A stretch of 64,000 nt of DNA from Opisthocomus hoazin (GCF_030867145.1 NC_134426.1:8866001-8930000); one strand, 5' to 3'. Counted from the stretch's first letter, positions 10,564 through 22,790 are shown. Notes: a model not told the origin generated them from the letters alone. Translations and numbers: made by a program.

Positions 10564-11979
10564 GCCCTGCACTGTGTCCACGAGCTCCTCAGCTCTCACA
10601 GTGTGGATGTGCTCCTGGCAGGCAGGAGGGAAACTAGAGAGCCTTATCCAGCTGGGAAACCTCTCAAGGGTAGACCCAGCTCCTCTGCAGATATTCATTC
10701 AGTCAAGGACCTGGACCCAGAGTCCCGTGGTATCCCCATTGCTAGCACCCAGATGCTGATATTAGCAGCCCTGCTGCAGTTGCTGCTACACACACCCTGT
10801 GTCCTGCTCACCAGCTTGAAGTTCACTACCATTCACACATGTCCACTATGAAGGGAGAAGTCAGTCCAGGGCAGCGTACTCAAGAGAAACCTGTCAAAAA
10901 TTCAACCAGACCCTTTTATATCCTTTCCCTATGTTTTCCCATTTTAAACCCCAACAACAACTTGGTTGCTGATTGTCTTTTCCTTTAAAATCAAAAGGAA
11001 TCTTCATGAGCAAAATCACCAAGACCTGGTCTGAGTGTCTTAATCTCATCATTACAAGCCATATGCAGACTGCATGCTGCAGGCATCCTAGTCAAGGGAA
11101 GGTTGAAAGGGAAATTGGATGGAGACCACTGCATTGGCTCTGTGGGTCTATGGAAGAGATGTTTCCAAAAAGGGTGTGGAGAAGTTGCTGTGGACACAAG
11201 TAGATGGAGATGTGCTCTGGAAAGACAGAGCAGCCAGCGGCTGAACCTGTGAGGAGCTGTGGCCTGTGGGAGACCCAGAGCAAGTCAGGGACATCCCTGA
11301 AGGACTGCAGGCCCTGGACTTGGTCATGGGAGGGATTTCATAGTGGGGGCTGGTCAGTGGTCTTGTCATGCCTGGGCTCAGCCACATCAGCTGACTCCAA
11401 TGCAGCTGAGCCGCTAACCTTGTATCCTCTCCTGCATGAACAGTGGCAGAAGAGATCATCTATATTCAAGGCAGAATTCAATCCAGACTTCTTCAGCCAT
11501 TCCCCCATTTATGGAAATATCCTATGTGGAAAATGTCAAATCGCCCATCCTTCCACAAGACTAGCCTCTCCCTGCCCTGCCTCCCAATCCCTCCGCCCCA
11601 TTTTGGAGTGGACATAAACTCACTAAGAGTTTCTCTTCAAGTGGGGCTGAGACTGTTGCAAGGTGGAGAAAAAGCCTCCTTCACTGTCAAAGTGATAGGG
11701 ACACTCAAGAAGAGGGATTGAACCCTCCAAGATAGTATGACTGTTCCATCGTGCTCTGCCCCAGTTCCTCTCAATCACAGCACACAGATGTCGAGACCAA
11801 AGATGTGAAATTCAAGGACAGATTTTGGGAGGGAGCAGTGATGACAAGGATCCAGAGCTGCATGCAAACTCTAGCCACCCCAATGGGAAAGATACGCAAA
11901 CCCTATGGAGACTGGGTGCCTTTTCCTATTGTAGTGTGTCTCTGGAGAGGTTAGGGCTCTCTAAAGCTTTCTCCCTGTG
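10564..11979. other. No gene recognised
   Basis: About 1.4 kb between the CR1 and the solo LTR. Open frames reach 137 codons (11204-11617), with no motif I recognise and no counterpart elsewhere in the window. Low-level similarity to LTR or CR1 debris is possible but I could not show it. Confidence 0.4.
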
Positions 11980-12395
11980 TGTCCTGGGTTTGGCCAGGAC
12001 AGGGTTAATTTTCACCGGACTCCAGGAAGGGGCACAGCCGGGGGGTGGGGGCTGACCCCACCTGGCCAAACAGAGCCCGGTATTCCATACCCTGTGACGT
12101 CACGCTGGGTTCCGGTGGGGGGGGCAGCGCGGCGGGAACTCACTCGTGGCTTGGGGGGACGTGGCGCCGGTGCTGTGCGGGAGAGCATCTGTCTGGGTCG
12201 TGCAGTTCGTTGTTGTGTTTTCTCCTTATCTGTACCGTTGTTGTTCCTGTTTCCCTCTGTTTGCTGTTCTGTTAAACTGCCCTTATCCCGACCCACCAGT
12301 TTCTGCCTCTTTCTTTTCATTCTCCTCCGCACTGCAGCGGGGGGAGGGGCGGCCGCGTGGCGCTTTTGTTGCCGGCGGCAGCCGAAACCAAAACA
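11980..12395 (+). repeat. Solo LTR with 5-bp target-site duplication
   Basis: 416 bp running from TGTCCTGGGTTTGG to CCGAAACCAAAACA, so it has TG...CA ends in short inverted repeats. It is flanked by CTGTG on both sides (11975-11979 and 12396-12400), a clean 5-bp target-site duplication. Five bases is typical of ERVL-type insertions. GC-rich, with CGTCA and TGACG motifs near 12097-12105. The arrangement shows a complete LTR left by recombination of a provirus. Confidence 0.85.
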
Positions 12396-12419
12396 CTGTG
12401 CTCATCTGGGGTTTGTGGC

Positions 12420-13610
12420 CTAGCTCTTGTTGATCACGTCCTTTCTTATCTGAAGATGCCCTTCTTGCAACTTTAATCCCAAAAATAGGATGTCTTGAGC
12501 AGGTCCCTTGACTTTGCTTCCATTTATGGCACAACTGGCTTTCAGAAGGATTTGTATTATTTTCTCTCCTTTCTCAAAAAATTCTTCTGCTGTATTGCCC
12601 CATATGCTGATGTCATTGACGTACAGCAGATGTTCTGGAGCTTCACTCCTTTCCAACACAGTCTGGATTAGTCAATGTCAGGGCAGCTGATTCCAGGTGT
12701 CCTGAACACCCCTCCAAGGGAAAGCAAACTGTGGCCTGCACTCTGCTGCCAAAGGGATGGAGAAGAATGCATTAGCAATGTCAATTGTAGCGTACCACTT
12801 GGCTGCCTTTGACTCCAGCTGATACTGAAGTTCTAGCATGTCTGGCACGGCAGCACTCAGTGGTGGTGTGACTTCATTCAGGCCACGGTAGTCTATTGTC
12901 AGCCTCCACTCTCCAGGAGATTTTCTCACTGGCCTTATGGGACTATTAAAGGGTGAGTGAGTTTTGCTGATCCCTCCTTTACTCTCCAGTTTATAGATCA
13001 ACTGATGAATGGGTTTAAGGGAGTCTTGGTTGGTGTGGTATTTTCGACGGTGCACTGTTGTTGTAGTGATTGGCACCTGTTGTTCTTCAACCCTCAGCAA
13101 CCCCACAACAGAAGGATCCTCCGAGACACCAGACAAAATGGACAGCTGTTGAAGTTCTTCCCTCTCCACAGCAGCTATGCCAAAAGCCCACCGATACCCC
13201 CTTGGGTCCTTGAAATACCCTCTCCTGAGATAGTCTATCCCAAGGATGCACGGAGCCCCGGGGCCAGTTACAATGGGGTGCTTCTGCCAGTCCTGCCCAG
13301 TGAGGCTCACTTCAGCCTCCAATGCACTCAGCTCTTGGGACCCCCCTGTCACTCCAGAAATGCAAATGGACTCTGACCCTTGGAAATCTGATGGCATTAA
13401 AATACACTGTGCACCAGTGTCCACTAGAGCTTTCTACTCTTGTGGATCTGATGTGCCAGGCCACCGAATCCACACCATCCAATAAATGCGGTTGTCGCTT
13501 TCCTCCACCTGGCTGGAGGCAGGGCCCCTCTAATCCTGGCAAGAGAAGTTTCTGCACACCTCCTGTAAAAATGACTTAGAAGTCCCTTCAAGCGAACTGG
13601 AAGCACGATC
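12420..13610 (-). pseudogene. ERV protease and reverse transcriptase fragment
   Basis: Minus-strand retroviral pol remnant. The protease shows V-DTGAQCIL at about 13400-13425. A long frame (12678-13424) runs through the protease into RT motifs WRLTIDYRGLNEVTPP and the catalytic-aspartate block YATIDIANAFFSIPL. It stops at 12678. The next piece (12420-12659) carries the active-site box as YVND where YVDD is expected, then a FLGLKLQEG block. A short RT stretch between the pieces is missing. No RNase H, integrase or env follows. Orientation is opposite to the adjacent solo LTR, so the two are separate insertions. The retroviral class is not certain. Confidence 0.8.
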
Positions 13611-14039
13611 TAACTGTCTACCTTGTCTGGAGGGCTGCCCACTGGAAACTGGAGTGGCATTTTTCCTAGAAGAATTGCAGTTTGTGATTTTTTTTTCCTT
13701 GCAACTCACGTATGATTTCTGTTGCAGTATGACATAAGGGTATGGTACTGTAGCTTTATGCTGTCATAGCTGTACAGTAATAATATTACAGAAGAAGCCA
13801 GGTGAAGAAGTCTAGGCTGAATCTCACAATGAACAGGACAAGTGCAGGGGCGATCCAACCTGATTTGATTTTGGTACCCAGCAATCCAAAAAAACCTTGC
13901 TCAATAGCCCCTGGAGTGATCCACATCCACTGCTGGTTGTTCTCCTCCAGAATCTGGCTTCAGGGCACCAAGGGTTGGGAGAACTTGTGGGTGAAGACAT
14001 TCAAAGAGGACAAGGAGTTCCTCAGACAGATCTACACCT
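13611..14039. other. No gene recognised
   Basis: Short intergenic stretch with an oligo-T run (13688-13696). Nothing codes and no repeat was identified. Confidence 0.4.
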
Positions 14040-14480
14040 GCTCTTCATCACTTTGATGCCCTTGGACTCCCTTGCAAATGTTAACTTTGCTAAAACCCTC
14101 CTTATGTCTACATTCCTCCTTGGAAGTGAGATCCTCTGTCCACACCCTCTCTGCTTCCTTTTTCCATGGAGCTTCCTGACATGTTGCCTGTTTAGCGTAG
14201 CTGGTGTCCTGAGAGGTGCCCTTGGTTGCTGGAGTGTCAGCTTGTACCCTTTATGGGTTTAGAGAATGTTGTCCTTGAAAGCAGTTGCACTGAATTCTGC
14301 TGCCCTTCAGTGACACTGCCCATTGGAAGTTCCCGGTCTTGGCCAAAGTCTGCCACTCTGAGACCTGGCATATGCACTCTGCTGCTCTCCTTCTGCACTC
14401 GCTTTGGGAGCTGAGACTCCATTATGGCTTTGCTACTGGAGCCAAGGCTGACCAGCATGACACAGGTTTTCAGATCCCGG
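14040..14480 (-). mobile_element. Old CR1 LINE fragment (ORF2 linker)
   Basis: Minus-strand relative of 30200-30680: both contain CTCCCTTGCAA, TTTTTCCATGGAGCTT and the GAGACTCCA block, in the same order. Divergence is high. It lies upstream of OR2 where old CR1 sequence also lies upstream of OR3 and OR4, so it may be the same ancestral insertion. Confidence 0.5.
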
Positions 14481-15009
14481 TGAACATCCCGTTTGTTGGT
14501 CCATCCGTGCTAAAAAGCTGATGCAAAGAGCCTCCAGACACATAAAGGAGCATTTGCACTCTGCTGTCCTGTGAATGTCATGGGAGTCAGCTGACTCTTG
14601 GCTGCCAGCTCCCTAGCAAACCTCTCTCTCACTCCCCCTCCTTCTTTGCTCACCTTGGTGTCTGCAGGGTTGTTTCTCTCAGTCTTCTCTTTTGCAGCTG
14701 CTGCCCACTCTCTTTTGTCCTTTCTCCAGTAGGCTATCAGAGAAGGGCCACTACATTTGCTTACTGGCTCAGGTTTCGGCAGTGGCTGGTGCATTTTGGA
14801 GGCAACTGAAACCTGCTATGTCCAACAAGCAGCTGTTGCTCTCTTCTCACCTAAACCACCTCTGCAGCTCCCCTCACCACTACCAAAGCCTTGCCATGGA
14901 AACCCAATACACCGGGTCATTAAAGTCCCCAGTAAGATGTGAGGCCTTTGATCGCAAGACTTCCTCAGGCTGGCTAAATAAGACTTAGGACCCTTCCTCA
15001 CCCTGGTTA
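14481..15009. other. No gene; possible CR1 endonuclease debris
   Basis: 14870-15000 on the minus strand translates to a stretch with KSCDQRPHILLG, which resembles the CR1 endonuclease core before its GDFN motif. The remainder (14481-14870) shows nothing I can name. Confidence 0.35.
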
Positions 15010-18000
15010 TAGGTTCTTTATGTCAGAGCAGAGATGTGCTGGACTTCAGCCATGGCACCAGGAGCAGGCTCAGACATGAAACAATGAAAGGTGTTCCCAA
15101 GTGCCCAAGGTTCCATGCAAGCAAAGCTTTGCTTTAGAGCATGCTGGTGTGGAGGTCAGATGGCGACGTAAAGAGGAAATGAGGACTCCCTAATGAGAGA
15201 AAAACCTGATGAACCCTCAGGCGCAGAGAGATGCAGGGCTGGACTCTATATCCCTACCAGGAGAGGCTTTTGCTGTCTCTGGTGTCCCTGCAGCCTTGGG
15301 GGGCCTATGGTGCAGGTGAAGCTGATCACCAGGAAGGACAAGGTGTTTCTGAAAATGTGCTTGGCTATGGAAAAGCCTGGGATAATTATTGATCTGTTCT
15401 TTGAATGTATCGTCAAAGACATAACTAAAGGATGTGGCAGAAGCACTGCCTAAATCTACTGGATAAAGATGGGACAGGCTTCTCCCTGTGCCACAGGACT
15501 CAGGCTGATTACATCCATCAACAGTGCTGGACACAGAAATAATTTCAGGTTCAGTTGTCTTAAATCTGATAAGGAGAAGTGACATTGCTAGAAAGAAGTT
15601 GTTCTCCCCAGCAGAGGGAGGGAACATCAGTGATGACTTCAGCCTGTTTCACAGCAGTATCTCTGGAGACCCAGAGACAAAACAAGGGAGCCCAGAGTGG
15701 GCAGAGAAAGAGCTGCCTTGAGCTGGTCCTGTGCTGCTGATCTGGGCTGGGCTCCTGGGATGGAGGGAACTCCTGGCAAGTGGGCAGCACTTGCAGAGAA
15801 ACAGCTGTGCCCAGGAGCAGCTCCTCTGCAAAGCACAGCAGGGCTGAGGGCACCGCCTGCAGGCAGCGAGGGGAGAGGTGCGAGGTGGACATAGGTTAAA
15901 GGCAGTGTGGGGTGGGAAGATGCTGAGAGCTCACTGAGGGAGAAATTTTCACAACCCATGAAATGGTAAGTCCCTGGAAGCAGGGCAGTGAATCTGCAGC
16001 TGCTGGAGGGATCTCCAAAAGCTGGCACATCCTACAGCCTACAGGATCTTTGTGGAGGATTGTCACAGCTTCTCAAGCCTAGAGGAGGAAGACACGTTCT
16101 AGAGAAGTTTTTCCCTGCCCTGCCATCAGAGGAGTAGGGCAAGTTGACTGCCTTCTCTGGGGGTTACTGGTAGGATATTAAGCCAGGTGTGCAGCCAGGG
16201 GTGCCCAGGACTGTCCTCCAGAGCAGGTCCCTTTACCGCAGGAGTCTGTATGCTGGGGTCAGTGCTCAGCCTGCTTGGGGAGTTCCCGATGGTGCTGTGG
16301 GGAGAATCTGTGGGTGGAAGAAGAGAAGCCCGGAAGGGCAGGGTTTTACTCCTACCAGGAGACTGCTGCACGGGTCAGGGATGCTCACAGCTCCAGTTCA
16401 TCCCCACAATATTTCCAAAGGACTGATTCAAGAAGAAGGTCATGCACAGGATAACCATAAAGATAACAAAAACTTCCTGAATTTGTGTTATCAGTTTCCT
16501 ATTTGGAAGAGGGAGGGCGGTGTAAAAGGGATAAATGGAAAAGGAGCGTTCAGCCTTGAAGAAGTCACTGAGATTCCTGAGCCAGTGATCAGTAACTCTG
16601 ATAGGAGCCTCCTAAAGCACCCTCAGCCATTCCTCTGCCTGTCGACAGGACCAGCATCACCTTTCCTGGACCTACCAGGCTTAGCCTGACCTTTCATTTT
16701 CCACCTGCAAACAAGAAAGGGCCCCCAGTCAGTGCCCTGCAAACAGGCAGGTTTCTGTATGGCCAGGGTGAGTGCACAGGGGTTGGGATGGGGTCTGTGA
16801 CTGCTGACAGGGAAAGACATGGGACAGGCAAACATCTCCCAGTAGGAAAATTTCCAGGCAGCAGAGATGTAATCAGGGAAGGAGTAGAAATGAAAACCAG
16901 AACTGTTGTGGGAGGAAGAATTCAGAAACCTCCATGTGATCCCCTCCAATGCAGACCCCTTCCTCTGAGCAAGAGCCCTTGCCTCGTCTCCCACCCACCA
17001 AAGCCTCTGCCCTCAGGGCTGAGGTCTCCAAACCATGAACCACCTCCTCTGCAGCAGAGCTCCAGCAGAGCCAGGGGGCAGCTCTCCAGCCACATCTCCA
17101 TTTCTCTGCTGCAGATCACAGGGGCTCAGAACTCAACTGCCCGGCAATGTTGGTGTCTGGTAAGGGTGACGCTGTGCTGAGGGCCCAGCTGCCTCTGCCC
17201 TGGCATCTCTCATCCAGACCCTCTCTGGATATTTGCTTGCTTCTCCACTTCTCTGTGTTCTTGTTGTTGTTATTTCATTCTTGCTGTCAGCTTCGTTAGC
17301 GAGCTGGACATTCACCTGCAGCATCACAGGCTGATTTTGTGGCTCCATTTCTGCAGCTGTGTCCATGGGAACAAGTGCCCCAACTTTCGTCTCCCCTGTG
17401 GGGCTGTGGGCAATGCAGTCTGTGGGGCTGGAGGATCAACTGCTTTTCCCTTCACCATATGCTATCCTTTGAACACTTGGCTATCTCCTTGAGGTATCCT
17501 TCAAAGCTGTGAGCTGCCCTCCACAATGCAAACCTGTCCTGTCACACCCTTTTGTTATGTGCAAGCCCCATGGAGAAGCACAGAGATGCTACAAGGGAGA
17601 AAACCCTGTTGGGTTGATGAAATGAGCCATGCGTGTCCTTGGTTAGAAGTGAGGCGCTGTGACCTTGAGAAAGGGTGAGACATTTAGCAGTCTGCACTGG
17701 ATCCCTCTGTTCTCAGTAGCATCTGATTGTTTTTCAGGATAACATAGGACTGTGCTCATCATCCACCTTACGAAGAACAAGCCCAGGGCAGCTCAGAACA
17801 AGGCAGAGGGACAGACCAGCTGCCCTCCTTCTGCACTAAGCCACAAGCAATTGTTTCACCTCACAAGACTCCCTCTTTTCTCCCTGAGTGCAGCAGAAAT
17901 TCTGAGGGTTTCTGACATCCAAACACACCCCCAAGGTGACAAGATGGAAGCTGCAAGAACCCAAAACCTCTGAGACTGCCTTCTGCCATCCCCATTCGTT

Positions 18001-18189
18001 AGCACTGGCAGTGCAGATGCTGAAAATCCCTTCTGCAATAAGAGCAGATTCCTCTGGCAAAGTCTCACACCAGGTCTGGACCTTGGCCCACAATGGCCAT
18101 GAACCCTTGTGCCACCATGCCCATGAACCCACCGCTGCAGAGCAAAGCTTTGATTTTCCTCTGAGAAGTCTCCCCTAACTCTTCATTGA
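15010..18189 (+). repeat. 5' flank of OR2, receptor upstream block
   Basis: Collinear with the OR4 upstream DNA: 15120-15360 with 49230-49450, 15590-15850 with 50590-50830, and 16187-16330 with 51139-51275 (shared GGTCCCTTTACCGCAGGAGT). The last part (17870-18060) matches the inverse of 3540-3610 upstream of OR1. It should contain the promoter and noncoding exon. Open frames such as 16189-16689 are not conserved between copies. Confidence 0.7.
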
Positions 18190-18207
18190 TTCTTCCTCTA
18201 GGAACAG
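18190..18207 (+). promoter_or_regulatory. 3' splice acceptor before the OR2 coding exon
   Basis: TTCTTCCTCTAG ends at 18201, with a second AG at 18206-18207, 24-30 bases before the ATG. The tract is nearly identical to that before OR4. Which AG is used cannot be decided here. Confidence 0.6.
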
Positions 18208-18230
18208 GACCCCGTGTGTAGAGAAAGTAA

Positions 18231-19166
18231 ATGACCAACAGCAGCTCCATCACCCATTTCCTCCTCCTGGCATTTGCAGACACACGGGAGCTGCAGCTCT
18301 TGCACTTCTGGCTCTTCCTTGGCATCTACCTGACTGCCCTCCTCAGCAACAGCCTCATCATCATCGCCATAGCTTGTGACCACCGCCTCCACACACCCAT
18401 GTACTTCTTCCTCCTGAACCTCTCCGTCCTCGACCTGGGCTCCATCTCCACCACTGTTCCTAAGTCCATGGCCAATTCCTTCTGGGACATCAGGGCCATT
18501 TCCTATGCAGGGTGTGTTGTCCAGCTCTTTTTCTTTGTCTTCTTGATTGTGGGGGAGTACTGTCTTCTCATCGTCATGGCCTATGACCGCTACATGGCCA
18601 TTTGCAAACCTCTTCACTATGAACCGATGATGGGCAGCAGAGCTTGTGTCCACATGGCAGCCGCTGCCTGGGGCAGTGCTTTTCTCTATGCTCTCTTGCA
18701 CACTGTCAATACATTTTCAATTCCTCTCTGCAAGGGCAATGCTGTGGAACACTTCTTCTGTGAAATCCCCCAGATCCTCAAGCTCTCCTGCTCACAGTCC
18801 TACCTCAGGGAAGTTGGGCTTCTTGGGGCTAGTGTTTCTATAGCTTTTGGGTGTTTTGTTTTCATTGTGCTGTCCTATGTGCAGATTTTCAGGGCCGTGC
18901 TGAGGATCCCCTCTGAGCAGGGACGGCACAAAGCCTTTTCCACATGCCTCCCTCACCTGGCTGTGGTCTCCCTGTTTGTCAGCACTATCATGATTTCTTA
19001 TCTGAAGCCCCCTACCATCTCCTCCCCTTCCTTGGATGTGGTGATAGCTGTCCTGTACTCAGTGGTTCCTCCAGCAGTGAACCCCCTCATCTACAGCATG
19101 AGGAACCAGGAGCTCAAAGATGCCCTGAAGAAGCTTATTCAGTCAGTAGTATTTCAGCAGCAATGA
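18231..19166 (+). CDS. Olfactory receptor, family-14-like (OR2 of this cluster)
   Basis: Full-length 311-residue seven-transmembrane odorant receptor. Sequon N3-S-S at the N terminus; LHTPMYFFLLNLS at 53-65; MAYDRYMAIC at 116-125, with methionine where OR1 and OR3 have valine; KAFSTCLPHL at 234-243; PLIYSMRN at 285-292; cysteines 95, 167, 177 and 187 conserved. TM1 has SN in place of the usual GN. The second intracellular loop (KPLHYEPMM) differs from the RPLHYGTLL of its paralogues, so it is the most distinct copy there. ATG at 18231 follows a splice acceptor and aligns with OR1 and OR3. Frame intact, likely functional; ligand unknown. Confidence 0.94.
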   Translation: MTNSSSITHFLLLAFADTRELQLLHFWLFLGIYLTALLSNSLIIIAIACDHRLHTPMYFFLLNLSVLDLGSISTTVPKSMANSFWDIRAISYAGCVVQLFFFVFLIVGEYCLLIVMAYDRYMAICKPLHYEPMMGSRACVHMAAAAWGSAFLYALLHTVNTFSIPLCKGNAVEHFFCEIPQILKLSCSQSYLREVGLLGASVSIAFGCFVFIVLSYVQIFRAVLRIPSEQGRHKAFSTCLPHLAVVSLFVSTIMISYLKPPTISSPSLDVVIAVLYSVVPPAVNPLIYSMRNQELKDALKKLIQSVVFQQQ

Positions 19167-22139
19167 GTTGTCCATGTCTCTTCGCAAGAGATTTCCAGTG
19201 TATCTTGGGAAACCTCCTGTGCTTTGGACATTTTGCCTGCGATAAATCTGTTTCTCTAGGAATGTCTGCATCCACTCAACTTACTCAGAGACATGAACCC
19301 AGTCTGTCTGACCCAGAGGTCTTTGCACATGTGTGTGGCTTGATGGTGCATGTGGCCTCATGTATCAGATCTCTGTAATAAAAGGCGACTTTCTCAGTGC
19401 TGGCGTCTGGAGGTGGGGCTCTTCTTTCAAAGCTGGGGTCAGGGACAGTTGGAAGATTTTAACCCTGTTAGTTCGTTCTGCTGTGTTAGAATTCTCCATG
19501 GTCTGAGGGGAGGAGGGCATGTGGTGATGTATTAGAAAGAGGGAGCTGAATGAGCTTTCACTGGTGGGCTCCCTATTTGGCCATTTACAGCACTGGTCAC
19601 TCACCAGAGATTTATATGTGAATTTTGCTGCACAGCCACTTCCCTCCTGCTCCTGCACTCAGTGCCTGCAAGGGGGGGAATGACCATCCCTGCTCATCCT
19701 TGCTGTCTCAAGCAGGAGGAACAGAAGTGGCACAGGGCACAAAGAGGTTTCTGGGGGATCATGGGAGGCAAACTGGAACCTTATTCCAGCCTATCAGTTC
19801 CTATGAGGATGTCCTAGCGAATACAGATGTCATCTCTTCACCATGGTGCGTGGTGGGAGAACAAAAGACAATGGGAGGAAGGGAAAAGGGGAGAGGTTTT
19901 GCTGGGAGAGAAGGACAACATTTTTCCCTAGGAGTTCAGCCAAGTGCTGGAACAGGTCACCCAGAGAGGCTGGGCAATCTCTGTCCTTGGGGCTTTTGAA
20001 ATTTGGGCTGAATCAAACGTTGAACCACTTGGTCAAACTTTGTTTCTCACAGGATGAACTGCAGATTCCTGTGGTCCTCTGGTCTCCCCATGTCCTCTGG
20101 GATGGGTGCCAATCCCAGCCCCGCACCCCAGGTTCTTTGGGGCCCCTAGAAAGGGCACTGCCTATTTATGGTCAGATAACTGATGCACAATATTATTACA
20201 TTTATATTTTAAAATACTCTACAAGCACATTTTGATCAGCTGAATCATTGGAGTATTTTTCAGAAATGACGGTGTTTTCCCACCATGACAGAACGGGAAT
20301 TTCCAGCAAGTGTGCTAGGCGCAGGAGAATAAATATTGACCTTTCTGTGCTCTTGTATTACCAAAACACGGTCTAGTATTTCACCTCCCTCATCATGTTA
20401 GGAGCTTCTGCCTCTCATGATTCAATGGCAATGCACACTATGTGGAATTATGCCCTTCTCATTACACTCAGGTTTCCTCCTTCACTTGGTATTTGGTCAT
20501 TCAGATACCTCTCCACTACAAGGCCTCTGCTTTGAGCTTCAAGCAGTTAGGAACCTGCCCCATCACTGAGAAGGATAACTCTTTAGTCAACGCCTCACTG
20601 ATTTTATATATCTTCTTTCTTATCAGTTTGTCTAAATCAGTTTTTTTATGGAAATGCCTTGTGAAAGGTTCACCACATGAGATGCTGCCTGGACTTTGCA
20701 TGCAGCTGAGGAGAGAGTTGTTAAGTTTATTAAATTGCATAATGTTTCACTTTCGTTTGTTGGTAAGGAAGAGAACCCTTTCTGTGCCTGTGTGCAGCTC
20801 GGTTCTCTAAGGAAAGCAGGTGGGAGCTGGTGCAAAGGAGCTGTACCAGGCAGCTGCAGAGCTCAGTGGAGAAGTCTGACATGAGGAGAAGTGATGCAAG
20901 TGCCAGAAGGCTGATGAGGGAACTGGTGGGCTTGGGAAGGTGAGGAGCAAGGTTGTCCATAGAGACCCCAAGGGACTGCTTTTCCTGCCTTGTCTTATCT
21001 CCTTAGGAGACAGCATGGATCAATATCTGTTGTAGAGTGCTGCTATCCCTTCTTCTATAGACTGAAAAACTATAAAAAATACTCTTAAGAAGTTAACCTC
21101 TTTTTTTATTAACTACTCACTCAACTCTTCCCCTTCATCTACCTCTTTGAAACAGCTCCAATTAGCAATATAAGGCAATAAGAGCTGAAAAATCAAGGAG
21201 AAGAGAAAGGCACATGAAGGCTTTCTGCATTGTAATGAGCCCCAGGGTGCATTTGGTGCTGAGTCCATGAACCTGAGATACTGAGAGAAGGTTGCACAAA
21301 CCTGTCCGGAAGTCAAAATGTGAAGTTAGTCCCAAAGTACCTTCAAGCATTAATGGGTCCCACTGAGGGCCACTACCGACACAGACTCCTGAGAGAAGAT
21401 AATCAGATGCCATGATTCCAAGCAGGCAAAGGTAAAGTGTGAGCAAATCTGATGCTGAGAAAACTGTGAGATTTTTTGATGAAGGAGGATGGCCAAGCCC
21501 TGACCCCCATCTCCAGGAAAGGGAGATCCAGTCCCTCACTGGTAGCTCAGAGTATTTCCTGGGGTTGTGGGGAGTGTGATGGCAAGTGAAGGAGGACGAT
21601 GGTATGACACCTCCTGGCCTCCTCAGGGTTCATGCAAGGAGGAAATGAGCCTCCATTGCCTTGAGGATCATTTGCCTCTTCTTAGGCCTTGGCTGCAGAG
21701 AAATCTGCCTTACTCAAGGAGACAAAGACCTCGGTTCTGTCATGGCTTTTCAGCCTTTCCAGCGCCCTTGGCCATGTCCACCACAGGCAGTTCTACACTG
21801 TCCCATGCCTGTACCTGTTTCCCTGCAGGCTGCAGACACCCAATGTGCTTCCTTAGCTTGCTCTCACCCCAGTATGTCCCTTACATGTACTGGTGTCTCT
21901 CCATCCTCACCAGAGGTTCCTTGAAAAACTAAGCCATGGGCAGATCCAGGCTCCCTCCAAGTGACTTTTTGTACCACAGCACTGCACTCAGAATGACATA
22001 TCTTTATGCTCAGATCCACTGTGGACTTCCAAAGCTGAACTTTCTGATGGTTGCCCTTTCTCAACCTGTTTCCCACTACCCAAAAAAAAGTGCCATCATC
22101 TCGGAGAGAAATTTTCAAGGTCCCCTGAGCACCTACTAT
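19167..22139 (+). repeat. 3' flank of OR2, segmental duplicate shared with OR4
   Basis: Past the poly(A) signal, 19480-19640 matches 53930-54110 (CTTTCACTGGTGG), 20770-21020 is the inverse of about 55430-55640 and also resembles 45170-45420, and 21650-21930 matches 56594-56850. The same kind of sequence appears without a receptor at 44860-46380 and, inverted, at 25165-25990. Open frames here differ between copies and are not called. Confidence 0.65.
19377..19382 (+). terminator. Poly(A) signal of OR2 (AATAAA)
   Basis: Canonical AATAAA 211 bases after the stop codon, in the motif TCTGTAATAAAAGGCG. OR3 has the same hexamer at the equivalent place. Confidence 0.65.
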
Positions 22140-22480
22140 TCTTCTCTCAGCCTGCTCTTCACCAGGCTAAAGAAGCCCAGGTCTCTCAGCCTCTCCACAC
22201 ACGACCCCTAACCCTATCGCGGAAGAATTTCTCTGGCCACACGACAGTTCCTCCACATTCCTCCAAAATGGGGAGCCCCACACTGGGACACACTGCTCCA
22301 GATGTGGCCACACCGGTGCTGAGTCAAGACAGACAAGAACTGCCTTTGTCTGGGTGGCCACAGTCCTCCCAGTGCAGCCCAATATGCTCATGGCCATATT
22401 TCTGATTAGCACCACTGGCTCCTACAGTATCCCTTGTAATGCCCAAAGCCTCCTCCTTGAGGTTGCTCCTCAGCCAGTTA
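22140..22480 (-). mobile_element. Diverged CR1 LINE fragment
   Basis: Shows the order of CR1 ORF2 near its 3' end read in reverse: AGGCTAAAGAAGCCCAGGTCTCTCAGCC, then the GGGGAGCCCCACACTGGACAC-like block, then CCAGATGTGGCC. Paralogous fragments sit at 46500-46760 and 56990-57189, at the same place in the duplicated flank, so it predates the duplication. Confidence 0.7.
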
Positions 22481-22544
22481 TGTCTGAGTCTGCCTTGATG
22501 GACGGGTGTTGTCTGGTAGAGAGCAAAGTCCCACACAGCTGCTT

Positions 22545-22790
22545 GCTCACTCATGACATCATATGATATGGAATACCCCTCTGGTCACTTGGGGTCAGTT
22601 TTCACAGCCATGTCCCCTATCAGCTTCTGGGGCACCCCCAGGCTACTTGATCATAGGGTAGCATTAGAAGGCACAAAGCCTTGATGCTGTGCAAGGACTG
22701 CTCAGATGTAACTAAAACATCGATGTGTTACCATGTGTCTCTTGAGTCCCTGGAGCCATCGCAGTGACGAGGGAGAGAACCCTGCCTGGC
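22545..22790 (-). repeat. LTR fragment, ERVL-like family
   Basis: ATGACATCATATGATATGGAATA followed by a GGTCACTTGGGGTCAG block matches 40485-40620 in the same orientation. Partial and diverged. Confidence 0.5.

Noticed and set aside
12045-12395. GC- and CpG-rich stretch as a promoter island
   Set aside because: It lies wholly within an LTR with TG...CA ends and a target-site duplication, which explains the composition.
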